From Bolinopsis microptera (Eukaryota > Ctenophora > Tentaculata > Lobata > Bolinopsidae), in assembly GCF_026151205.1 (NCBI RefSeq), contig NC_087079.1:2949730-3009729 (forward strand): a stretch of DNA of 60,000 nt, given 5' to 3'. Under the pieces are notes generated by a model. The model was not told where the DNA came from and did no database searches. It saw only the letters and a list, made by a program, of their open reading frames with translations. The position numbers and the translations under genes are program-made. Of this stretch, positions 52,685 to 60,000 are shown one piece after another (the first letter of the stretch is position 1; each line of letters begins with the position of its first letter).

Positions 52685-53659
52685 TTCATATCTTGCTTGT
52701 TCATATCTTGCTTGTTCATATCTTGCTTGTTCATATCTTGCTTGTTCATATCTTGCTTGTTCATATCTTGCTTGTTCATATCTTGCTTGGTCATATCTTG
52801 CTTGTTCATATCTTGCTTGTTCATATCTTGCTTGTTCATATCTTGCTTGTTCATATCTTGCTTGTTCATATCTTGCTTGTTCATATCTTGCTTGTTCATA
52901 TCTTGCTTGTTCATATCTTGCTTGTTCATATCTTGCTTGTTCATATCTTGCTTGTTAATATCTTGCTTGTTCATATCTTGCTTGTTCATATCTTGCTTGT
53001 TCATATCTTGCTTGTTCATATCTTGCTTGTTCATATCTTGCTTGTTCATATCTTGCTTGTTCATATCTTGCTTGTTCATATCTTGCTTGTTCATATCTTG
53101 CTTGTTCATATCTTGCTTGTTCATATCTTGCTTGTTCATATCTTGCTTGTTCATATCTTGCTTGTTCATATCTTGCTTGTTCATATCTTGCTTGTTCATA
53201 TCTTGCTTGTTCATATCTTGCTTGTTCATATCTTGCTTGTTCATATCTTGCTTGTTCATATCTTGCTTGTTCATATCTTGCTTGTTCATATCTTGCTTGT
53301 TCATATCTTGCTTGTTCATATCTTGCTTGTTCATATCTTGCTTGTTCATATCTTGCTTGTTCATATCTTGCTTGTTCATATCTTGCTTGTTCATATCTTG
53401 CTTGTTCATATCTTGCTTGTTCATATCTTGCTTGTTCATATCTTGCTTGTTCATATCTTGCTTGTTCATATCTTGCTTGTTCATATCTTGCTTGTTCATA
53501 TCTTGCTTGTTCATATCTTGCTTGTTCATATCTTGCTTGTTCATATCTTGCTTGTTCATATCTTGCTTGTTCATATCTTGCTTGTTCATATCTTGCTTGT
53601 TCATATCTTGCTTGTTCATATCTTGCTTGTTCATATCTTGCTTGTTCATATCTTGCTTG
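52685..53659. repeat. 15-bp array, 65 copies, TTCATATCTTGCTTG
   Basis: The 975 bp are exactly 65 units of 15 bp. Only two variant units are obvious (one GGTCAT near 52790 and one GTTAAT near 52955). Because 15 is a multiple of 3 and the unit has no stop in several frames, long ORFs of pentapeptide repeats arise on both strands (FISCL, LVHIL, MNKQD, EQARY). I see no sign that any is a gene: no conserved flanking domain and no bias to one frame. Confidence 0.95.
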
Positions 53660-53754
53660 ATGAAGGCCAGCAATGATCACGTGAGCATTAAATTATTGGA
53701 AGTTGCAAAAGTGCTTGAAGAAAAATGTCGCATTATATCAAGGGATGGAGTTAA
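53660..53754. other. Unique sequence after the array
   Basis: A frame continuing from the array reads ~35 residues with helical character (SIKLLEVAKVLEEKC) and then stops. It is probably chance. Confidence 0.35.
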
Positions 53755-53815
53755 AGAACTGCAGGCCGGGTAAGTGCTTGGATGGTTGACCACCTGGGAA
53801 TTCCTGCTCGAATGT
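53755..53815 (+). repeat. 5S rRNA-like 3'-half fragment
   Basis: GGCCGGGTAAGTGCTTGGAT, then GGTTGACCACCTGGGAATTC, follows the conserved 3' half of metazoan 5S rRNA (the TTAGTACTTGGATGGG region, then GACCGCCTGGGAATACC) with about a quarter of positions changed. The 5' half with the start of the internal promoter is not recognisable. A 5S-derived SINE or a pseudogene fragment fits best; a functional 5S gene does not. Confidence 0.65.
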
Positions 53816-53890
53816 AGTACGTGCAATTTAATAATTGTTGAAAAATGGCTGTTGTTCGATCTGAGAAGTTAACTGCAACTGCAGGCCAGG

Positions 53891-54404
53891 TTATAGACTA
53901 TCCTGATTTCTGTTGTAGGTGAAATTCTTAACTTTCTTAATTCAATTAATAACTATGAATCGACGGAAATTTGCCTTGTGTCACAGCGAAGATATGTGTT
54001 TTTCGATCTAGAATAAGATTCGGAACATCATTCAAGAATTCAGGAGACATGTACCTTAGATATTAGATTATGAAAATATTTAGAATAAATTTATCAAAGA
54101 ATTGGATTAATGACCAGGAAACTTATGCTTTATAGTACGCTGTTTTTTATTAAGTAGAGAGCAGTTGGAATGGTTGTTACCTGGAAAATTAGATTTGCAA
54201 TCTGCAGGGGAGGGTTTTGCAAATATTATTCAACCCCCAGACTATAGACTATCCTGATTTCTGTTGTAGGTGAAATTCTTAACTTTCTTAATGCAGTTAA
54301 TAACTATATGAATCAACGGAAATTTGCCCAGCGAAGGTATGTGTTTTTCGATCTAGGATAAGATTTGGAACATCATTCAAGAATTCAGGAGACATGTACC
54401 TGAC
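53891..54404. repeat. Dispersed ~150-bp repeat, copies 1 and 2
   Basis: A unit running from GACTATCCTGATTTCTGTTG to TTCAAGAATTCAGGAGACAT occurs at 53897-54053 and 54246-54398. Two further copies at 55290-55428 and 55888-55968 lie in the duplicated region. It has no coding sense. Confidence 0.8.
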
Positions 54405-54668
54405 TCGAACCATTTCAAAGCAATGCCACGAATACCGTAATGCTCAAGTTTCCTGAGTAATGTCGCGTGATCTAAGACGTCAAATGCCTTGCTATAGTCT
54501 AATAGTAATAGAAGTGCTATTAATTGGTTCTTATTTAGAGAATGCAGAATAGAGCTCTGAGCATTGAGAAGTGCGTGATCACATGATCTTCCTGGTCGGA
54601 ATCCGTACTGATTCTCGAATAGTGAGTTATTCTTGTCGAGAAATTCTAATACGCGTCTGGTACGTTAC
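54405..54668 (-). pseudogene. Reverse-transcriptase fragment of an L2/CR1/Jockey-type LINE
   Basis: The minus strand is open for ~88 codons with [17 protein letters not shown], then [19 protein letters not shown] and [11 protein letters not shown]. These are RT blocks of CR1/L2/Jockey-like elements (palm acidic residue in LDYSKAFD). It has no start or stop of its own and lacks the second catalytic motif, so it is a fragment. It lies directly between two copies of the ~150-bp repeat region. Confidence 0.85.
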
Positions 54669-55025
54669 GGCACCACGTGAAGCCATATTCAGACAGTTAC
54701 ATAAGGTAACTCAGTAAGAGTAACTCAGTAAGGCCAAGGGAAACCCCAGGATATTCACCCAGAATATTGCAGCCACCTAATATGATTTTATACCACTAAG
54801 GCAGTTTTCCCATATAGGAGACCCTGTGAACTAAAAGGCTAGTCAGTGGATGTGATCGTCAGATAGGCTGACCATTTTCTATAACTATAAGGGCGATCAA
54901 CAGCTTAAATTAATGTAGAAGCGAGGACAAGGGAAGTAAACCAACTAAACACACCGTTAAACAATAACCCATCACCCACCCCCCCCCCCCCCCCCTATAT
55001 ACCCCTTAATATAATAATGGTACAT
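54669..55025. other. Non-coding spacer with a C-run
   Basis: Contains a run of about 18 C at 54978-54996; no gene. Confidence 0.45.
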
Positions 55026-55980
55026 CACGTGGCGCAGTTTTCGGCCAATCGTAATCACGCGTTTGCGAGTGAGTACCCACTTTGAGTGTCGCGGAAGGAG
55101 TATAGAGAAGCCAGGAGTGTTCCGCAGAAATAATATTAAGAGGAGCAAGGATCTAAAAGGAACTTTTAATCGAATTCTACAATCAAAAGGTCGTATGTGA
55201 TCTGCCTTGAGTGAGTCACAGCAAAGGTATGTGTTTATTACCTGTACAATTAGATAACCAGTCTGTAGGACTAGGACTCTAGTTTCTTGGACTATCCTGA
55301 TTTCTGTTGCTGGTGAAAATGCAGTTAATAACTATATGAATCAACGGAAATTTGCCCAGCGAAGGTATGTGTTTTTCGATCTAGGAAAAGATTTGGAACA
55401 TCATTCAAGAATTCAGGAGATATGTACTTTGCTCCAGTGGCGTAACGTTGCCTGTTGGCGCCCCCGCCGAAAAAGCGCCCCCCTGTTGGCGCCCCCTCCC
55501 CTTTTGGTGCCCCTCCCTAAAATTTTGCTAGTACTTTAGTTAAGTTTTTCGAAATTGTCCCACATTCAAACGACGATTTGGCGCGATTTGCATTGACAGT
55601 CGAATCGGGCTTCCAATGACCGATTGGCGCAGTTTTCGGCCAATCGTAATCACGCGTTCCCGATTGAGTACCCACTTTGAGTTCCGCGGAAGGAGTATAG
55701 AGAAGCCAGGAGTGTTCCGCAGAAATAATATTAAGAGGAGCAAGGATCTCAAAAGAACTTTTAATCGAATTCTACAATCAAAAGGTCGTATGTGATCTGC
55801 CTTGAGTGAGTCACAGCAAAGGTATGTGTTTATTACCTGTACAATTAGATAACCAGTCTGTAGGACTAGGACGTACTCTAGTTTCTTGGACTATCCTGAT
55901 TTCTGTTGCTGGTGAAAATGCAGTTAATAACTATATGAATCAACGGAAATTTGCCCAGCGAAGGTATTTGTAGCGCGATG
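55026..55980. repeat. 595-bp tandem duplication
   Basis: The segment from GGCGCAGTTTTCGGCCAATC at 55031 recurs at 55626 and the similarity holds for ~350 bp to GGAAATTTGCCCAGCGAAGG. Between the copies is a low-complexity GGCGCCCCC-rich stretch (55445-55515). No gene is supported. Confidence 0.85.
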
Positions 55981-56338
55981 CACTACTGGGTCGCGCGCGC
56001 GCATCCAATAATGCTTCTCTTATATGCAAATCGGCATATAGTCAAGGATTGACATCGTGAATCAAAAGGAAAATTATTTTCAAAATTTTTCAATCTGAAC
56101 AAATTAATTTATTGAAAAATTTGGTGCTTCAAATATTATAATCTTGGTACCAATGCAAAAGTTGCGTCTGACTAAGCTCATTACGATATACTGTAATAAT
56201 TATTTCAAAATATTCAATATTTTAGGAGTTATAGGCATTTTAAGCAATAAATTACCCATTTTTCGTCCTTTGTACATTCTTGTAATGCACAGGAGGCCCA
56301 CATACAGCTCGACGTTATTTTGCTACACGGTGAATTTG
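55968..56338. other. Non-coding spacer
   Basis: The start carries the TGTAGCGCGATGC repeat shared with 48291. The remainder is AT-rich with no gene. Confidence 0.45.
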
Positions 56339-57293
56339 TTGTAGGTTTACAACCTACCAGGACGCGCGCCGAGTTGGACTCGTTGACGCGATCCAATATA
56401 TGGAACAGATACTTTACGAGTATCACCCGTTAATGAATTTGCATTATTTACACTTAAAGGCAACTTTTGAAACCAAATTTATCAAAATCAGAGACAAAAA
56501 ATTCTGTGCCAACTCATGGCGCTTATTACATAGACTACTAAGACGGCGCTGTCGGGGATATGTAATGATTGGTTTTTAGTTGTCGGAGCTGATTGGATTT
56601 CCCAAGCTAGCATGTTAATTAGTTAACTACGTAAAATTGACAGGTTCTTAGTTGTCCGTCAGGGGAACTCCTTGGGCTGCATGAACGGGCTCCGGGAAAA
56701 GTAGTAAATACACATACACCTGGCCACCAATCACCTAGGTGCGACCTCCCCGGGCTGAACGGCCCCCGGGGACCTCCCGGGCTAAACGGCCCCTGGGAAC
56801 TCCCCGGGCTGAACAGGCCCCGGGGTACCCCCAGACTGAAAAGCCCCCGGGGACCTCCCCGGGCTTAATGGCCCCTGGGAACTCCCCAGACTGAACAGCC
56901 CCCGGGGACCTCCTTCAAATATCAGATATCTGGCAAAATGTATGTTATTGTGGGTGGGTTAAGCTTATGATTCATGCCATTGGACCTGGTGAGTGGTGAT
57001 GACGAGCAAGCATTTGAAACGATACTACGTGAAATTGAGATATATAAGAATATCTTCGCTATGTTATATAATCTTTTCGAGAATATTGGTCTTGACGTCC
57101 ATTTAAATTGTTAATAGTGATATCATTTGTCTTTATCAGTGTGCGGAGTATTATCACAGCTTATGGTTCAGACAAAAGGACAATTAAACTGGTGTTTTGT
57201 TTTTAACGGGTGATACTCGTAAAATATTTGTTCCAAATATTGCCTTCGACGAGTTTAACTCGGCGCACGTCCTGGTAGGTTATAAACCTACAA
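56339..57293. mobile_element. TIR element with hairpin-tipped ends
   Basis: About 95 bp at 56339-56437 are inverted at ~57200-57293 with ~85% identity. Each terminus begins TTGTAGGTTTA, and GTAGGTT/AACCTAC makes the tip itself a 7-bp hairpin. The interior holds a GC-rich minisatellite (56655-56915). No transposase is encoded and no certain target duplication is seen. Confidence 0.7.
56655..56915. repeat. Degenerate relative of the 37-bp minisatellite
   Basis: GGGGAACTCCTTGGGCTGCA, then TGAACGGG, and afterwards units such as CCCCGGGCTGAACGGCCCCC resemble the array at 18233-19998. The CACCTGGCCACCAATCACCT edge at ~56717 is also present beside that array (~18170). Confidence 0.75.
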
Positions 57294-57729
57294 TTTTGTT
57301 TTAGTTTGTCTACCGCGTAACTATACTTGAACCCTTTAAGTAATAAGTTGAACTACAGGATCGAGATGTTGATTGTATCGATAAAACATGGATTTTGAGG
57401 CATAAGGAAGCATTGTTCAGTTCTGAAACCAAGTTTAATCGATTTCTCGTGCGATTTTAGGTCAGGAATGGTCATCAAAATAAATTTAAAACAATGACGA
57501 TATTTTGGTAAATTTCTAGCTTTCTGCCAGAAAATAAATTTTCGGTTTCTATTACTCTAGTAGCATGGTGTAGTTGAGTGTGCACTTCGATGTGTACTAT
57601 TTCTGACAACACAGGGTTGTTTGTTAGGTCATTCTAAACCAAAATCGTTTAGGTGGACAATTTGTTTCGCTAGAGGCAACCCTACAGGGCAAATTTTCTA
57701 AATTACCCTCAGTCGCGTATACGGGATTT
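57294..57729. other. AT-rich non-coding spacer
   Basis: Nothing recognised. Confidence 0.4.
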
Positions 57730-58466
57730 TCGTATTTCGGCTCTTGAAGGTCATAGAGACTTAATTTTTAGCTTAAAATCACCGCAATGGCCACATTTAT
57801 ATACAACTTACTAATCAATATATGGTCTAAAATTGTTTGTTTCCGAGATATCTGCAAAAAACTAATTTTAAGTTCAGGCGTAGGCACAAATTTCATCAAA
57901 TTTGTATCTCCGCTTCTGAAAGTCTTAGAGACTTAAACTTTGGCTTAAAATTACCGCAATGCTCATGTTTATATTGACACTATAAAGGTCATAAAGGCCC
58001 AAAATGCTTACTTTTGGAATAAATCCAGAAAAAAATGATTTTCACTGTACTGGGGAAGTGAAAAAAATCTACTCTAGAAGCTAATTGAAATCGAGTATGC
58101 AGTTTGGTGTCTACAACTTTTCTAGAAACCAGGTCCTTTGTAAGGTCATTCTGGATCAGAATTGATAAGGTATGCAATTTCTATCAGTAGTTCCAACCCT
58201 AGGGGGGAAATTTCTAAATTACCCTCAGGCGCAAATATATGACTTTTGTATCTCGGCTTCTGAACGTTGTAGGGGCCTCTCTTTTAGGGGCCTCTCTTTT
58301 AGCTCAAACTAACTGCAAAGGCCACATTTACATACATGCTATAAAGCAAGATAGGGTTTATAGTGCTTAGTTTTGGAGATATTCATTTAAAACTGTTTTA
58401 ACTTTCGTGCATCCTAAAATAGTAACATCAAACATGTACTTAATTTTGGTATCCCGGGCTAAAAAA
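57730..58466. repeat. Diverged long-period tandem repeats
   Basis: The block GTATCTCGGCTTCTGAA-GT...TAGAGACTTAA followed by TTAGCTTAAAAT-ACCGCAA recurs at about 57738, 57905 and 58248, with a weaker copy at 58451. Copies are diverged and unevenly spaced, so this is old tandem duplication. Non-coding. Confidence 0.65.
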
Positions 58467-60000
58467 GTCTTACAGGCACTTTACTTGCAGCACAGCAAAA
58501 GTTCAGCATGAACACATTCAGATAAATTTATGAAGCAACACAATTCAGTTTCAGAAGCTCCTTCCAGCTATCTTGTGTTATCCCCAAATGTATACGTCTA
58601 ACCATCTCTCTGGTTACTTCGAACTACTTCAATCCCCAAATTTATACATGAACATCTAACTATCTCGTACTACCACAAGTTGGGCTCTCTCCAGTACTGT
58701 TTGACTATTATGGCTAATCAACTTCAATCCCACCTCATGAAGTAGAATCTACTTTTAGCTACCTTTAATTCTGCTACCACCAACACGTTATAATTGTAGC
58801 TCTTTCTAGCTCTTTCTAGCCCGAAGTAGCTAGAAGAAGCTAAAATTTGTGGGTACTGTTTGCTAGTGTTAGCTGGATCATAGAGCAGAAAGTAGTCTGA
58901 GGTTGCTGGAATTAGTGCTAGAATTTGAAGGTGCTGGTGATAGCTGAACAGAGTAGGAGTTAGTCTGAGGTTGCTGAATAGGGCTAGAATTTTCAGGTGC
59001 TAATAGTAGCATAACAAAAATTATTGGATGTTGGTGGAAGCTAGATAGAGCAGGAAGTACCATTCAGAGATTGCTACAAAGAGCTAGAGTGGAGATAGCT
59101 GAATTGAAGGAAACTAGAAGTAGATTCTACTTCATGAGGTGGGATTGAAGTTGATTAGCCATAATAGTCAAACAGTACTGGAGAGAGCCCAACTTGTGGT
59201 AGTACGAGATAGTTAGATGTTCATGTATAAATTTGGGGATTGAAGTAGTTCGAAGTAACCAGAGAGATGGTTAGACGTATACATTTGGGGATAACACAAG
59301 ATAGCTGGAAGGAGCTTCTGAAACTGAATTGTGTTGCTTCATAAATTTATCTGAATGTGTTCATGCTGAACTTTTGCTGTGCTGCAAGTAAAGTGCCTGT
59401 AAGACTTGGAGATATTCATTAAAAACTGTTTTAACTTTCGTGCATCCTAAAATAGTAACATCAAACATGTACTTAATTTTGGTATCCCGGGCTAAAAAAG
59501 TCTTACAGGCACTTTACTTGCAGCACAGCAAAAGTTCAGCATGAACACATTCAGATAAATTTATGAAGCAACACAATTCAGTTTCAGAAGCTCCTTCCAG
59601 CTATCTTGTGTTATCCCCAAATGTATACGTCTAACCATCTCTCTGGTTACTTCGAACTACTTCAATCCCCAAATTTATACATGAACATCTAACTATCTCG
59701 TACTACCACAAGTTGGGCTCTCTCCAGTACTGTTTGACTATTATGGCTAATCAACTTCAATCCCACCTCATGAAGTAGAATCTACTTCTAGTTTCCTTCA
59801 ATTCAGCTATCTCCACTCTAGCTCTTTGTAGCAATCTCTGAATGGTACTTCCTGCTCTATCTAGCTTCCACCAACATCCAATAATTTTTGTTATGCTACT
59901 ATTAGCACCTGAAAATTCTAGCCCTATTCAGCAACCTCAGACTAACTCCTACTCTGTTCAGCTATCACCAGCACCTTCAAATTCTAGCACTAATTCCAGC
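58467..60000. repeat. Nested inverted repeats: large palindrome reaching the window end
   Basis: The left arm 58905-59405 is the reverse complement of 59500-60000 without visible length change, with a 94-bp centre; the palindrome continues past the window. In addition 58467-58752 is a direct copy of 59500-59785, so it also pairs with 59120-59405. The centre (59406-59499) repeats 58373-58466. CTAGCTCTTTCTAG-like short motifs fill 58795-58860. No ORF is credible. It looks like a fold-back transposon or a recent inverted duplication. Confidence 0.85.

Noticed and set aside
52658-53773. ORFs of 241 to 371 codons on both strands (FISCL, LVHIL, MNKQD, EQARY repeats)
   Set aside because: They are by-products of a 15-bp array whose unit lacks stops in several frames; no flanking domain or frame preference.

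Overview
The window is from a eukaryotic, almost certainly invertebrate metazoan, nuclear genome. Support comes from a Ty3/Gypsy LTR retrotransposon, three kinds of non-LTR retrotransposon, many short inverted-repeat elements and long tandem arrays. Two intronless secreted animal-type proteins (Ly6/uPAR-like and PAN/apple) and one gene with GT-AG introns point the same way. There is no bacterial gene organisation. I cannot name the species. Most of the 60 kb is transposon- or array-derived, and several insertions look recent because LTRs or palindrome arms are nearly identical.

Layout. 1-4378: non-coding, with a 3' fragment of an RTE-type LINE and an A-tailed LINE/SINE end. 4379-18067: a 13.7-kb Gypsy element with 788-bp LTRs, a CTTC target duplication, gag, a -1 frameshift signal and pol. 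Pol is interrupted near its C-terminus by a nested RTE-type LINE on the minus strand. Two small extra ORFs lie between pol and the 3' LTR, each just after a splice-acceptor-like sequence. 18.2-24.6 kb: a 37-bp minisatellite, the end of an L2/CR1-type LINE whose heptamer tail has grown into a 575-bp array, a dispersed repeat ending in a perfect 142-bp-arm hairpin, a LINE ORF1 relic and a segment with three consecutive hairpins. 25.3-30.9 kb: a Ly6-like gene and a long minus-strand ORF pair separated by a single in-frame TAG, cut at its end by a MITE. Upstream lies a TIR element with a nested hAT-like MITE.

31-37 kb is non-coding with MITEs, a G30/C49 hairpin, a CA microsatellite and a 13-bp minisatellite. 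38.2-39.3 kb carries a four-exon gene reconstructed here from splice sites; all three junctions keep frame. It lies just upstream of a full-length RNase H-bearing LINE ORF2 (40171-43983). 44.6-45.5 kb is a decayed RTE-type LINE, and its upstream end abuts the core promoter of a secreted PAN-domain gene (45599-46948). 47-60 kb is repeats: MITEs, the second, inverted copy of the dispersed repeat, a 65-copy 15-bp array, a 5S-rRNA-like fragment, a reverse-transcriptase fragment, a 595-bp duplication, a hairpin-tipped TIR element and a large palindrome running off the window edge.

How the genes relate. The Gypsy proteins form one replication module, and the two accessory ORFs look designed for spliced subgenomic RNAs. 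The four-exon gene and the downstream LINE ORF2 may belong to one element (ORF1 + ORF2), which would be unusual because LINE RNA would lose introns. The Ly6 and PAN genes are the only clear host protein-coding genes.
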